Assembly: GCA_934631025.1 (NCBI GenBank)
Contig: CAKTXR010000012.1
Span: 9,817-73,816, forward strand
DNA from: an uncultured Clostridia bacterium
GTDB lineage: Bacteria; Bacillota; Clostridia; Christensenellales; Aristaeellaceae
Length of the DNA stretch: 64,000 bases
Direction: 5' to 3'
In this document: in pieces, positions 44,129-53,448 of the stretch
Position numbering within the stretch: the stretch's first letter is position 1
Layout: each line of letters opens with the position of its first letter
Position numbers and translations under genes: made by a program
The notes under the pieces: generated by a model
Database searches by the model: none
What the model was told of the DNA's origin: nothing
What the model saw: the letters and a program-made list of their open reading frames with translations, nothing else

Positions 44129-44644
44129 ATGCCACAGCGCATACTGATCATCGGCTGCCCAGGGAGCGGCAAGAGCACGCTTGCGCGCCGCCTTGGCGAG
44201 AAAACCGGTCTGCCCGTCGTGCATCTGGACGCGCTCTACTGGCTGCCCGGCTGGGCCGAGCGCTCCAAAGAGGATTTCGACGCACGCCTTCAAAACGAAC
44301 TCGAAAAGCCGCGCTGGATCATTGACGGCAACTTCACCCGAACGCTGGCCATGCGACTCGAGCAGTGCGACGCGGTGATCTGGCTGGACTATGACCGGCT
44401 GAGCTGTCTGACCGGCGTGCTCAAGCGCGTTTTCACGCATCTCGGTCGGGTGCGGCCCGACATGGGCGCGGGCTGTCCCGAGCGATTCAACGCGGATTTT
44501 CTGCGCTATGTGTGGTCGTTCAGGAAGAACAACAACGCAAAAATCACCGATCGCATCGCCCATGCGCCGCAGGCCGCCGTGCTGCGCGTCTCCTCGCGGC
44601 GGGAATTAAACCGCCGGCTGGACGCGTTTCTGGCTGAAAAATGA
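44129..44644 (+). CDS. P-loop nucleotide kinase (FlaR/adenylate-kinase-like)
   Basis: 171-aa P-loop protein. Walker A is GCPGSGKST (9-17), followed by LPVVHLDALYWLPGW and WIIDGNFTRTLAMRL, the pattern of small DNA-topology-modulator/FlaR proteins and shikimate-kinase-like enzymes. It should phosphorylate a small molecule; the substrate is unknown. The ATG at 44129 has AAAGGGGGA 7 bases upstream. The 195 bases before it show nothing recognisable. Confidence 0.82.
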   Translation: MPQRILIIGCPGSGKSTLARRLGEKTGLPVVHLDALYWLPGWAERSKEDFDARLQNELEKPRWIIDGNFTRTLAMRLEQCDAVIWLDYDRLSCLTGVLKRVFTHLGRVRPDMGAGCPERFNADFLRYVWSFRKNNNAKITDRIAHAPQAAVLRVSSRRELNRRLDAFLAEK

Positions 44645-44716
44645 ATCGGCGCGCCATTTCATTTGCAGAGTATGATTCAAATGGAAATGGCTGTCAGTCT
44701 CCATTCTTTGTCAGGG

Positions 44717-44750
44717 CGCGGCGCTTGCCCCGGATTCGAGCGCCGCGTTT
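44717..44750 (+). terminator. Terminator after the P-loop kinase gene
   Basis: CGCGGCGCT (44717-44725) pairs with AGCGCCGCG (44739-44747), followed by TTT. T-run is short. Confidence 0.5.
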
Positions 44751-44824
44751 CCCGAAAAGAGCTTCGAATCCTTAAAGGATGGAACCATCGTTCCAGACCC
44801 CTGTTATATAAGGAGGATATTGCC

Positions 44825-46477
44825 ATGCAGAGCGTCCCGAAATACGGCCGCATACAGATCGCTGTACCCGACGGCTGCCAGAGCGTCAGCATCACACGCC
44901 CGGACGGCGTGAAGGAGACGGCTCTCCCCTTCCGCTGCCAGCCCACGCGCTTTGTCTATGACAAGCACGGCTTTGAGAGCCAGGAAATCGACGGCGGCGC
45001 GTTCACCTGCTTCCGCTATACGCCGGTGATCGAGGGCGTTTACCGCTTCAGCGCCCAAGGCGAAGGCGGCGTGATCGGCGGCATTTTCGAGTGTACGCCG
45101 TCCAATCTTTCCGGCTATGTGGAAATCAGTGGTCGGGACAAGCGCTACTTTGCCACCAGCGACGGCCATGCGTTCGTGCCCGTCGGGCCGAATCTGTGCA
45201 TCCTGCGTCCCGAGCACTGCCCCGCCTCCGACGCGCATTTCGCCATCGGCAACGGCACTGCGTGGATGGGACTGACCTCGTTCAAGCGCTGGATCAGACG
45301 ACTTGCCGAGAACAAAGTGAACTATGTGCGGCTGTGGCTGTCCACGCCCTATTTCGACGCGCGCACCAGTCTCATGGGGCGGCACGATCTGACCGTGTTC
45401 AACCGGCTGGACGCGGTGATGGAACTGCTGCGCGAAAACGGCATCCGCGTCAAGATGTGTCTGGAGCACTTCCGCACGCTGTGCGACGCGCCGAGCGGCG
45501 TTTTCGAAAAGCGCGTCATCGATCCGGACACCGGCAAAGCGCTGACCAGCGTACAGGAATGGCTGGACAGCGAAGCGTGGAACGACCGCTGGATCGAGGA
45601 TATTCTGCCCTACATCGCGCGCTATCAGAACGACCCGACCGTCGCGGCGTGGGAGCTGTGGAACGAATTCAACTGCGTCGACGCACCGCGCGCATCGATC
45701 CTTGCCTTCAACGAGCGTATGCTGAACAGGATTCAGGCGCTCAGCCCGCGCAACCTCGTCGTCAATTCGCTGGGCAGCTATGATCGCGAAGAGTTCCTCG
45801 GCGACTACATGATTCCCTTCCGCGATTCGAGCGCCATGCCGTTCACGCAGATTCACCGCTATCTCGATCAGGGCGCGCCGCTGGAAATCTGCGGCGGCGA
45901 TCCGGTCGATTTCGTGTCTGACGCGTTCGAGCGCATCGCCTCAACCGAAAAGCCCTGTGTGCTCAACGAAACCGGCGCGGTCAACGACCGGCACATCGGC
46001 CCGTTCCGCTTCTATCCCTGCGACGACGACGGGCTGATATTCACCGATCTGACCTATGCGCCGTTCTTCTGCGGCGCGGCGGCCAGCGGGCATATGTGGC
46101 ACTGGGAGCATTACATCGAGCCGAAAAACCTGTGGACAATGTTCCGGCCGTTTTCCGATATGCTCGAGGGCATCGAGGCGGACAAGGAGCATTTCGTGCC
46201 CGGCCGCGCGGATACCGACGAAGCGCACGTCCTCACGCTGGCGGGAGAAAAGCACGATCTGTACTATGTGCGCTCGCGCGCCGCGTCCTGGCAGGCCGTT
46301 CTGCGCGACGGCCTCACGCCCGCGCCGGTTCGAGGACTGCGCCTGCCGGTCAACGGCCGCGTCACTGTGTACTGGCTGATGAACGAACGGCATGAAACCG
46401 CGCTCGAGGTTGCGGACGGCTTTGTCACGCTGCCCGATTTCAGCCGCGGCTGCGTCGTGCGCGTGGACAGGGACTGA
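44825..46477 (+). CDS. GH5-like clan A glycoside hydrolase
   Basis: 550-aa protein. Residues 1-120 form a beta-sandwich like DUF5060 (VYRFSAQGEGG, FAIGNGTAW). A TIM barrel follows, with the acid/base Glu281 in WELWNEFN and the nucleophile Glu382 in CVLNETGA, the layout of GH5/GH-A retaining enzymes. The last 90 residues are a small beta domain. No signal peptide, so it should act on imported oligosaccharides. Substrate (mannan, xylan or glucan pieces) cannot be told. The ATG at 44825 has AGGAGG 8 bases upstream. Confidence 0.85.
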   Translation: MQSVPKYGRIQIAVPDGCQSVSITRPDGVKETALPFRCQPTRFVYDKHGFESQEIDGGAFTCFRYTPVIEGVYRFSAQGEGGVIGGIFECTPSNLSGYVEISGRDKRYFATSDGHAFVPVGPNLCILRPEHCPASDAHFAIGNGTAWMGLTSFKRWIRRLAENKVNYVRLWLSTPYFDARTSLMGRHDLTVFNRLDAVMELLRENGIRVKMCLEHFRTLCDAPSGVFEKRVIDPDTGKALTSVQEWLDSEAWNDRWIEDILPYIARYQNDPTVAAWELWNEFNCVDAPRASILAFNERMLNRIQALSPRNLVVNSLGSYDREEFLGDYMIPFRDSSAMPFTQIHRYLDQGAPLEICGGDPVDFVSDAFERIASTEKPCVLNETGAVNDRHIGPFRFYPCDDDGLIFTDLTYAPFFCGAAASGHMWHWEHYIEPKNLWTMFRPFSDMLEGIEADKEHFVPGRADTDEAHVLTLAGEKHDLYYVRSRAASWQAVLRDGLTPAPVRGLRLPVNGRVTVYWLMNERHETALEVADGFVTLPDFSRGCVVRVDRD

Positions 46478-46842
46478 CGATGACAATCACTGTCCGCGCC
46501 GAAAGCAGCTCGGCGGCATGAACTCCATAGCGCTCGAAGCAAACGACGTTCTGCCGGACATACAGGGTATCGAAAAAGAGACGCACAAAAGGCGGCGCGC
46601 CGACATGGTGTGCCGCCCTATTATATCGCCGTTTGTTCAGACGGTCTCAGCGGACATTCTCCCGACAGGATTCGGACGGCTCCGTAGCATGCTGGCCGAT
46701 AAGCGCTTCCTCATGGCCGATTCTAAGTCAGCTTTTGAACGAGCCGTTCAAAGCGCCCTGCCTCGCCCAACTGAATCACTTATGAATCCCATGCCTGCAT
46801 TACAAAAGCGCCCGCATTTTTCATACGGGCGCTCTTATTGTT
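46478..46842. other. 365-base gap with hairpins, no recognised gene
   Basis: A hairpin with 6-base GC arms (46591-46596 with 46612-46617) may end the glycosidase transcript. An open frame from 46518 has no family match that I recognise and a rather different base composition; it may be decayed DNA. The terminator at 46804-46832 belongs to the convergent gene. I see nothing else. Confidence 0.5.
46804..46832 (-). terminator. Terminator of the CapA-hydrolase-AlkZ operon
   Basis: On the minus strand GCGCCCG (46826-46832) pairs with CGGGCGC (46808-46814), followed by TTTT. Confidence 0.75.
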
Positions 46843-47898
46843 TCAAATATCCGTTTCCTTAATCGCCGTCAGATCGTCCCACAGCCGCGCCGCTTCATCG
46901 CGCGCAGCCGCTCTGTCCGCTGCCGACACGCAGCCGAACCATTCAATGTTCAGCGCTTTCCCCGTCCTTTTCCAGCGGCCGGCCACCGTGCCGTTTATCA
47001 GCACAGCCGGCATGACGATGCCCGCCAGATTGAATATCCCGCGCAGATGCTCCGTCCTGAGGAAGGGCGTTTCCTTCTTTTCATAGCCCAGCATGAGCGG
47101 ATCGAAGCCCGCCAGAAACCGGCAGCGCGGCAGATCGAACGACACATCATCGTCCATTGTGAGGAAGTAATAGCGCCGCCCGTCCATCTCGAACGAGTCC
47201 GCGTTCAGCCGCTCCAGAAAGCGCTTCACCATTCTCGCCGGGATGCGGAAAAAGTACATCGCGTCGTGCACCGTCGCGGGGGCGTAGGCCGTAAAATAGC
47301 GCCGCATCAGTTCGATCTGCGCCGTCTCCTCCGGCAGGGGTTCAAAGCGCTCGGTCAGCTCGAACGTCTTGTCCTCGCGCGCGGCATAGTGCATAAAACC
47401 GCGCTCGCACAACTCCCGCACGCCGCCGCCCCATGGATCAAACAGGCTTGCTTCCTCAGCGTCGGTCATGCCCGCGTTCCGGCAAACGGCCTTCAGCTCA
47501 TCCCGCGTACGCGGCTTTTCTCGCAGCGCGTCCAGTATGACCTGTGAAAGCGCGCCCTGCCGCTCGGGCGTCAGTGCCCAGCAATCGCGCTGATTCCAGA
47601 ACGTGCGGCCGCTGAAATCCTCGCCGCGATACGTCCTGTCCGCGCGCTCATGCAGGAACAGCGGCATATCCTCGCGCGCAAAGACGTGCATCGTGCCGCG
47701 TAGCGTCCAGTTTTTCACAAGACCGTCGGAAAACGCCGCATCGTCCGCATCGTTCGTGCGGATTTTCAGCGCGTGGACGGCGTTCTTCATAAACTGTGCC
47801 TGAACGCCGCACAGCGCACGCACGGCGGTCAGCTTATCGGTCGGCTGAATCAGGAATTGATTCGCCAAGCGGCGCAGCTTAAGCTCTTCAAGCGTCAT
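46843..47898 (-). CDS. AlkZ-family winged-helix DNA glycosylase
   Basis: 351-aa HTH_42 protein. The catalytic QxQ pair is Gln33 and Gln35 in CGVQAQFMKNA, followed by LVKNWTLRGTMHVFA, both typical of AlkZ. Three winged-helix domains are expected along the chain. AlkZ and YcaQ relatives unhook interstrand crosslinks and excise bulky bases made by DNA-damaging natural products. The gene begins 3 bases after an alpha/beta hydrolase gene, an unusual neighbour for a repair enzyme. Confidence 0.88.
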   Translation of the reverse strand: MTLEELKLRRLANQFLIQPTDKLTAVRALCGVQAQFMKNAVHALKIRTNDADDAAFSDGLVKNWTLRGTMHVFAREDMPLFLHERADRTYRGEDFSGRTFWNQRDCWALTPERQGALSQVILDALREKPRTRDELKAVCRNAGMTDAEEASLFDPWGGGVRELCERGFMHYAAREDKTFELTERFEPLPEETAQIELMRRYFTAYAPATVHDAMYFFRIPARMVKRFLERLNADSFEMDGRRYYFLTMDDDVSFDLPRCRFLAGFDPLMLGYEKKETPFLRTEHLRGIFNLAGIVMPAVLINGTVAGRWKRTGKALNIEWFGCVSAADRAAARDEAARLWDDLTAIKETDI

Positions 47899-47901
47899 GC
47901 C

Positions 47902-48912
47902 TCAGCGATTCCAGCCGGTCAGCGCGTCAAAGGCCGGCCAGCCGAGCGCGGCATAGAAGCGATGTCCCTCCGGCCCGACGATGTGGCGGCACATATCCGG
48001 CGCGCCCGCGGCCGCATAGAGCCTTTCGGTCGTCTCATATTCGCGGTTGGCCGAATCGATCGGGAAAATCGTGTCCTTCAGGCCGTTGACGATCACCAGC
48101 GGCCGCGGCGCGATCAGGCCGGTCAGATCACCCATGTCGAACGACCGCATCACGCCCTGCACATAGTTGCAGGAGCAGTGATACTGTACGCCGATCGACT
48201 CCTTATAGCCGCAGAACGCGCAGGACGGCATGGCCGCGGCGATGCGCTCGTCCATGGCCGCCGCGTAGATGGTCGCCGTGCCGCCGCCGGAATTGCCCAT
48301 CACGGCCAGCCGCTTCACATCCACCTGCGGGAAGTGCTTCTCGAGCAGATCGATCGTGCGGGAAATGTCCCACACGCGCTCGCCCAGTATCGTACGCCCC
48401 AGCAGCAGCGCCGCCATGGCCGGCTGATAGCAGGCGGGGCCTTTTTCCGTGCCGCCGCACTCGCCGAAGCCGCGCTGCTCGAGCGCCAGCGCCGCATAGC
48501 CCTTGGCGATCACCTGCCGCGCAAAGTCGCGGTCGCCGCCGCTGATCGTCTCCGCATCGCCCGGGAATTTCGGTACGCCCAGCGAAATGTGCATGCCGGT
48601 CGCGTGACCCTGAAGGCAGATCACCACCGGCACGGCCCCCTGAGCGCCCTTCGGAACACGCAGATGCGCGCGCGCCTGATAGTGTGCCTCCGTGTTGAAC
48701 AGCAGACGGTATTCTGTGTAGTCAGCCTCTTCTTTCGTCCATTCGATTTGCAGATTGTCATCGCACTTTTCAAACGTATCCATGCCCAGCAGCGCGCCCA
48801 GCTTTTCGCGCGCCGCCTTCTGCCAGGCCGCAAAGTCCTCGCCCGGGCGATAGGCGCTCTCGCGCTTCACATGATCCATCATAAAAATATGCTGCGTCTG
48901 GGGATTATTCAT
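47902..48912 (-). CDS. Alpha/beta hydrolase (acetylxylan-esterase-like, Abhydrolase_7 type)
   Basis: 336-aa hydrolase. The nucleophile elbow is GNSGGGTA with Ser208; the acid is in VNGLKDTIFPIDSA and the His in GPEGHRFYAALGWPAF. CLQGHATGMHISLG forms the oxyanion loop. Similar proteins are carbohydrate or acetyl esterases. No signal peptide. The ATG at 48912 is preferred, since AGGAGG lies 10 bases upstream while the alternative ATG three codons earlier is too close to it. Located between a CapA-like gene and alkZ. Confidence 0.82.
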   Translation of the reverse strand: MNNPQTQHIFMMDHVKRESAYRPGEDFAAWQKAAREKLGALLGMDTFEKCDDNLQIEWTKEEADYTEYRLLFNTEAHYQARAHLRVPKGAQGAVPVVICLQGHATGMHISLGVPKFPGDAETISGGDRDFARQVIAKGYAALALEQRGFGECGGTEKGPACYQPAMAALLLGRTILGERVWDISRTIDLLEKHFPQVDVKRLAVMGNSGGGTATIYAAAMDERIAAAMPSCAFCGYKESIGVQYHCSCNYVQGVMRSFDMGDLTGLIAPRPLVIVNGLKDTIFPIDSANREYETTERLYAAAGAPDMCRHIVGPEGHRFYAALGWPAFDALTGWNR

Positions 48913-48917
48913 CGCTC

Positions 48918-50012
48918 TCATTCCTCCTGTGCGCCGTCTGTCTGTGTACTGTGCCCCGTCCTGAACAGCTCGCGCAGCATATCCAGATGTGCTTCGCAGT
49001 CCAGATAGTGCGCCATGAGCTCGCGGTGCGTCTCGTCGCCGTCCATCGCCTGACGCACGCAGTCGAGATACCCCGCGCCGTTTTCGCGCACGAAGCGCCG
49101 CCAGCCATCGAGCCAGCGCCCGTCCTTCAGCTCTTCGCTGCGCGCCTTAAAGCCGTCCAGTATCGCGCGCGCTTCCTCGCCGCCGGCCAGATCGACGCCC
49201 TTCTCTCCGGCGACAATCGGAATACAGCGGACGTTCACGTCTGCGCCGATGTCCAGAGAAACCATCAGCCCGCGCGACCAGAACGGCTGCTCACTGAAAT
49301 CGACAAAGTGAAAATTGCCCTGACCGTAGACGATTGTGCCGCCCGCGTGCCGCTCCATGCAGCCTATTATGTGGCTGTGCTGGCAGAGCACGACGTCCGC
49401 GCCCAGCTCGGTCATGGCATGGCACAATTCGCGCAGCCGCGGCGAGGGGTATTCGCAGTATTCCTTGCCGCCGTGATAGAGCACGACGAGATAATCGGCG
49501 GTCTTTTTGACAGCCGCAATCTCGACCATCGCGTCGAAGGGATCAAAGGGCGCAGCGCCCGCCTGATCATCGAGCGCATAGGTATACTCATGCTCGTTGA
49601 AGGCCAGCACGGCGATTTTCCGGCCGTCCTGCTCGATATAGTGCGGCCTTTTCGCTTCCCGCGCGTTTTCGCCGCAGCCGAACCAGTAAAGCCCTGCCGC
49701 GTCCAGCAGCCTTTCGGTCTCGTGAAGCCCGCCCACGCCGAAATCGAGGATATGGTTGTTGGCGATGGCGCAGTAGGTCACGCCCGCCGCCCTGAGCGTC
49801 GAAGCCGTCTGCACAGGTCCCTTCAGATTGGGGCCGAACTTGCGGATTTTATGTTCAGAATCGGTCAGCGCGCATTCCAGATTGACGATCACGCGGTCGT
49901 GCGCGGCAAATTCGTCCTTTACGCGACCGAACAGCGCATCCGTATCGCCCATCTCAAAGAGCGGCGCGCTGTATTCCGTCGGCACGGTGTCGCCGCAGAT
50001 CAGCAGTTTCAT
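48918..50012 (-). CDS. CapA-family metallophosphatase-like protein
   Basis: 364-aa protein of the CapA/PGA_cap fold, related to metallophosphatases. Conserved stretches: ICGDTVP near residue 5, VIVNLECAL, AIANNHILDFGVGGL, VVLYHGGKEY, VLCQHSHIIGCME and IVYGQGNFHF. CapA acts in poly-gamma-glutamate capsule synthesis, but capB and capC are absent and no membrane anchor is present, so a different phosphatase role is likely. The ATG at 50012 has GAGGAAAA upstream. First gene of an operon with the esterase and AlkZ. Confidence 0.85.
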   Translation of the reverse strand: MKLLICGDTVPTEYSAPLFEMGDTDALFGRVKDEFAAHDRVIVNLECALTDSEHKIRKFGPNLKGPVQTASTLRAAGVTYCAIANNHILDFGVGGLHETERLLDAAGLYWFGCGENAREAKRPHYIEQDGRKIAVLAFNEHEYTYALDDQAGAAPFDPFDAMVEIAAVKKTADYLVVLYHGGKEYCEYPSPRLRELCHAMTELGADVVLCQHSHIIGCMERHAGGTIVYGQGNFHFVDFSEQPFWSRGLMVSLDIGADVNVRCIPIVAGEKGVDLAGGEEARAILDGFKARSEELKDGRWLDGWRRFVRENGAGYLDCVRQAMDGDETHRELMAHYLDCEAHLDMLRELFRTGHSTQTDGAQEE

Positions 50013-50034
50013 GGCTTTTTCCTCCGCAATATTG

Positions 50035-50070
50035 AAAAATAAGCCATACACATCGCTGCGCATGGCTTAT
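50035..50070 (-). terminator. Terminator between isomerase and CapA-like genes
   Basis: On the minus strand ATAAGCCAT (50062-50070) pairs with ATGGCTTAT (50039-50047), followed by TTTT. Confidence 0.8.
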
Positions 50071-50081
50071 GGATGAACGGA

Positions 50082-50804
50082 TTACTTCTCGAGGGACTTG
50101 AGGTACTCGATGCAGATCTTGGCCTCGGCCATGCCGCTGGGATTGCAGGTCTCGCTCTCAACGACCATCGGGATGCCCATTTCGATCGCCTTGGCGTACA
50201 CGTCGGCCACGGGCGCGGTGCCCATGCCCAGAGGCGTGCCATGGCCGTCCGCGTCGCCATCCTTGATGTGGATGACGCGGATGCGATCCTTCAGACGCTC
50301 GAGCAGCTCGACCGGGTGCTTCATGCCGACATACGCCCAGTAGGTGTCGATCTCGAGGTTCAGGTTGGTGCGGTACACCAGCTGATCGTGGATCATGGAG
50401 CCGTCCTCATTGGGGCGGAACTCATGGGCATGGTTGTGATAGCCAAGGCTGATGCCCTCGGCGGCCAGCTTGGGCTGGAACTCGTTGGCCATATTGATGA
50501 AGGCGTCCAGCTTTTCCTGATTGCCCAGATCCGCGCCGGGAATGATGATGTTCTTGTTGCCGATGGCCTTGTGGAAGGCCACGGTCTCTTCAAAATGCTC
50601 GGCGACCTCCTGCCAGCCGGTGTGCGTGCCGGAGACCTTCAGGCCGTACTTGTCCAGCATACCCTTGACTTCCTCGGCGGTATGGCCGAAGAAACCGGCG
50701 AACTCGACAAACTTGTAGCCCAGCTCGGCCACCTGGCGCAGCGCCTCGTCCAGGCTCTCCTTGGTCAGATCGCGAACGCTGTACATCTGAATTCCGTATT
50801 CCAT
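50082..50804 (-). CDS. Sugar phosphate isomerase/epimerase
   Basis: 240-aa xylose-isomerase-like TIM barrel. MEYGIQMYSVRDL at the start, then metal-site motifs GYHNHAHEF (His, Glu), LEIDTYW (Glu, Asp), VIHIKDGD (His, Asp) and MVVESE (Glu). The fold is that of inosose and keto-sugar epimerases or dehydratases. Substrate unknown. GAAGGGAG precedes the start, and the gene is flanked by its own promoter and terminator. Confidence 0.9.
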   Translation of the reverse strand: MEYGIQMYSVRDLTKESLDEALRQVAELGYKFVEFAGFFGHTAEEVKGMLDKYGLKVSGTHTGWQEVAEHFEETVAFHKAIGNKNIIIPGADLGNQEKLDAFINMANEFQPKLAAEGISLGYHNHAHEFRPNEDGSMIHDQLVYRTNLNLEIDTYWAYVGMKHPVELLERLKDRIRVIHIKDGDADGHGTPLGMGTAPVADVYAKAIEMGIPMVVESETCNPSGMAEAKICIEYLKSLEK

Positions 50805-50844
50805 AAATGTGTTCTCCCTTCAAACGTCGGTCTTTGCCAGTGAC

Positions 50845-50873
50845 ATATTATAACAATTTTGTCCGTTTGTAAA
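50845..50873 (-). promoter_or_regulatory. Candidate promoter of the isomerase gene
   Basis: On the minus strand TTTACA (50868-50873), 17 bases, TAATAT (50845-50850); a TATAAT three bases off gives a shorter spacer. Confidence 0.45.
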
Positions 50874-50881
50874 TCGGTTTG

Positions 50882-52666
50882 TCACGCATTCGGCGCATTT
50901 TTTACTGCCGGAACCGATGCGGCCAGCGGCAGCGTGAAGCTGAACGTGCTACCCTTGCCCTTTTCGCTGGTCACAGTGATGTTCTCGCCCATCTGCTGGA
51001 GAATCTCCCGCGCGATGGACAGCCCCAGCCCCGAGCCGGAGCCGGTGTGCGATTTATCCGCCTTATAGAAGCGATCGAACACATACGGCAGATCCTCCTC
51101 GGCAATGCCCACGCCGGTATCGGACACGCGCAGCACGGCCTTGCCGCCCTCCGTCTCAACGGACAGCGTTATGCGGCCGCCCTCGGGCGTATACTTCATG
51201 GCGTTGTCCAGCAGTATGACAAGTATCTGCTCCACGCGGTCGGCGTTGGCCATAACGCACGGCCACTGTTCAGGCGGCGTGGTGAGCGTAAAGGTCTGCT
51301 CCTTGTCCGCAGCGGTGGAGGTATACTTTTCGGCCAGATCCTCCACGATGATCGACATATCGACCTTCCTGCACTCCAGCGACAGCCTTCCGCTCTGAAG
51401 GCGGCTCAGCTCCATCAGATCGTCGATCAGCCGAGACAGGCGCAGCGTCTCGCGCAATATGATGTTGTAATAGCGCATGCGGGCCTCCTCGCTGCGCACC
51501 ATGCCGTCGCGCAGCGGCTCGATCAGACCGCGCAGCGCGGTCAGCGGCGTGCGCAGCTCATGCGACACATTGGCCACGAAATCGCGGCGCGTCCGCTCCA
51601 GCCGCTCGCTCTCGGTGATGTCCGAGAACAGGCCCACAGCGCCGACCGTGCAGCCCTTTTCATTGGAAACGGGGCTGATCGTCGCACGTATGACGCGCCC
51701 GCCCAGCGTTATGTCCTTCACGCTGGTCTGCTTGCGCGCCACGGCGGTATCGAAGGCCGCCCAGATCGTCTCGTCGCCGATGAGCGCCATGCGCCGCCCG
51801 GCGTTCGGATCGCCCTGCGGGAACAGTTCGAGCAGCGCCGGATTGGTATAGGTCACCTCGCCCTCGGAATTGATCGACACGAAGCCCTCGCGCAGGCTGT
51901 CCACCGACTGCTTGAGCCGGTTGCGCTCTATGGTCAGCTCGGAAATCGTATGCGACAATTCGCGCGAGAGATAGTTCAGCGAGGCGGCCATCTGGCCGAT
52001 TTCGCCGCTCTGATCGGCGTCGGCGCGGATGCTGAAATCGCCGCCCGCCATGGCCAGCGCCACATCGCGCATCTGCCTGAGCGGCTTTATGATCCGGCCG
52101 ATGATCAGATAAACCAGCATGACCGTAATCGGCATGATGATGAGAATCGAGATCAAAAGCGCGCTGTTGAGTCCGCGCACGGCGGCCATCGTCTCATAGA
52201 GCGGCACAAAGATGAGCACCGTGCCGCAGATTGCGCCGTCGCGCGTAATCGGCACGCCCACGCCCACAATCTGAACATTCGCCACAGTCTGCGCACTGTA
52301 GGCCGAGACCTCCTCGCCCTTCAGCACGCGCGCAACGATATTGCCCATGGACGAAAACACGCTCTCGTCGATGTCGTCGTTGCTTATGACCATATTCCCG
52401 TCCGCGTCGGTGATGACGAAATAGCCGCCCAGCAGCTCCTCGTTGCTCTTCATGAAGTTCAGCATCGAGCCGGTTTTTTCAGAGCCGTCCTTCTGCGCGA
52501 GCAGCTGGCTGAGCACGCGCGCCTTGGGCAGCAGCTCGGCCGATTTGATGCTGGCGAACAGCGTGCGCGATATGGCGGTGTATATCGCGCCGGTACACAG
52601 CGCGGCCAGCACCAGCGCCACGATGACCACCAGAAACACCTTCTGGAGCAGCACGCTTCTGTTCAT
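50882..52666 (-). CDS. Membrane sensor histidine kinase (PhoR/WalK-like)
   Basis: 594-aa kinase. Two membrane segments (about 10-30 and 172-195) enclose a 140-residue outside sensor domain; HAMP (195-248) and a PAS domain (about 262-350) follow. HisKA contains FVANVSHELRTPL with phosphorylated His369, and HATPase_c contains the N box (ILLDNAMKYTP), DTGVGIAEEDLP and GSGLGLSI. It phosphorylates the response regulator encoded 3 bases upstream. The layout matches WalK/PhoR kinases for cell-wall or phosphate control, but walH, walI and pst genes are absent. Confidence 0.93.
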   Translation of the reverse strand: MNRSVLLQKVFLVVIVALVLAALCTGAIYTAISRTLFASIKSAELLPKARVLSQLLAQKDGSEKTGSMLNFMKSNEELLGGYFVITDADGNMVISNDDIDESVFSSMGNIVARVLKGEEVSAYSAQTVANVQIVGVGVPITRDGAICGTVLIFVPLYETMAAVRGLNSALLISILIIMPITVMLVYLIIGRIIKPLRQMRDVALAMAGGDFSIRADADQSGEIGQMAASLNYLSRELSHTISELTIERNRLKQSVDSLREGFVSINSEGEVTYTNPALLELFPQGDPNAGRRMALIGDETIWAAFDTAVARKQTSVKDITLGGRVIRATISPVSNEKGCTVGAVGLFSDITESERLERTRRDFVANVSHELRTPLTALRGLIEPLRDGMVRSEEARMRYYNIILRETLRLSRLIDDLMELSRLQSGRLSLECRKVDMSIIVEDLAEKYTSTAADKEQTFTLTTPPEQWPCVMANADRVEQILVILLDNAMKYTPEGGRITLSVETEGGKAVLRVSDTGVGIAEEDLPYVFDRFYKADKSHTGSGSGLGLSIAREILQQMGENITVTSEKGKGSTFSFTLPLAASVPAVKNAPNA

Positions 52667-52669
52667 GCC

Positions 52670-53362
52670 TCAGCCCTCGACTTCAAATTTGTAGCCAACG
52701 CCGTAAACCGTCTTGAGCGACCACGGCACGCCCTCCTGCGGCAGCTTCTGACGGATGCGCTTTATGTGCGTATCCACCGTGCGCGTGTCGCCGAAAAAGT
52801 CGTAGCCCCAGACGTGCGAGAGAATCTGCTCGCGGCTGAACACCTGCCCGGCGTGAGAGGCCAGCATATGAAGGATCTCAACCTCCTTGGGCGTGAAGGG
52901 CACGACCTGCTCGCAGGCCTTGACCTGATAGTTGCTCAGATTGATCTCCAGATGCGGAAAGCGTATGATCGATTTGTCCTCAGGCGCCTTCTCGGAGAAG
53001 CGGCGCAGCACCGCCTTGATGCGCGCCAGCACCTCGCGCGGGCTGAAGGGCTTGACGATATAGTCGTCCGCGCCCAGCTCGAGCCCCAGTATGCGGTCGA
53101 TCTCCTCGCTCTTGGCGGTTAGCATTATAATGGGAAGCGTCTTTGTCAGGCGAATCGTACGGCAGACGTCGATGCCCGACATGCGCGGCATCATCAGGTC
53201 GAGAATCATCAGATCGGGCTGGCGCTCCTCAACCAGCTTGAGCGCCTGCTCTCCGTCATAGGCCGAAATATGTTCATAGCCTTCCGCGTCCAGATACAGC
53301 CCTATGGACTCGTGGACGTTCGGGTCGTCGTCGCAGATCAGAATAAGCGGACAATGCTTCAT
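52670..53362 (-). CDS. OmpR/PhoB-family response regulator
   Basis: 230-aa DNA-binding regulator. The receiver domain has Asp11/Asp12, the phosphorylated Asp55 in LMILDLMMPRMSG, Thr82 and Lys104 (IVKPFSP). The C-terminal winged helix (about 135-230: LTPKEVE-type VPFTPKEVEILHMLASHAGQVFSREQILSHVWGYDF) binds direct repeats. Partner of the kinase that follows. Its promoter lies about 50 bases upstream. Confidence 0.95.
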   Translation of the reverse strand: MKHCPLILICDDDPNVHESIGLYLDAEGYEHISAYDGEQALKLVEERQPDLMILDLMMPRMSGIDVCRTIRLTKTLPIIMLTAKSEEIDRILGLELGADDYIVKPFSPREVLARIKAVLRRFSEKAPEDKSIIRFPHLEINLSNYQVKACEQVVPFTPKEVEILHMLASHAGQVFSREQILSHVWGYDFFGDTRTVDTHIKRIRQKLPQEGVPWSLKTVYGVGYKFEVEG

Positions 53363-53412
53363 AAATTTAACACACCTCTTTGCGGGCGGCCTCGCCCTAA
53401 TCTCGTGATTTT

Positions 53413-53442
53413 ATTATACGACAGAGCGGGCGCGGCGCGCAA
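53413..53442 (-). promoter_or_regulatory. Promoter of the two-component operon
   Basis: On the minus strand TTGCGC (53437-53442), 18 bases, TATAAT (53413-53418). Confidence 0.55.
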
Positions 53443-53448
53443 TGCCGT

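Noticed and set aside
46518..46862. Open frame after the GH5-like gene
   Set aside because: No recognisable family and it runs into a convergent terminator; treated as non-coding or decayed.
48918..50012. Capsule (poly-gamma-glutamate) locus
   Set aside because: Only a CapA-like protein is present; capB, capC and capD-type genes are missing.
50879..53122. 747-codon open frame on the plus strand opposite the histidine kinase
   Set aside because: Antisense shadow of well-supported kinase and regulator genes; composition is not protein-like.
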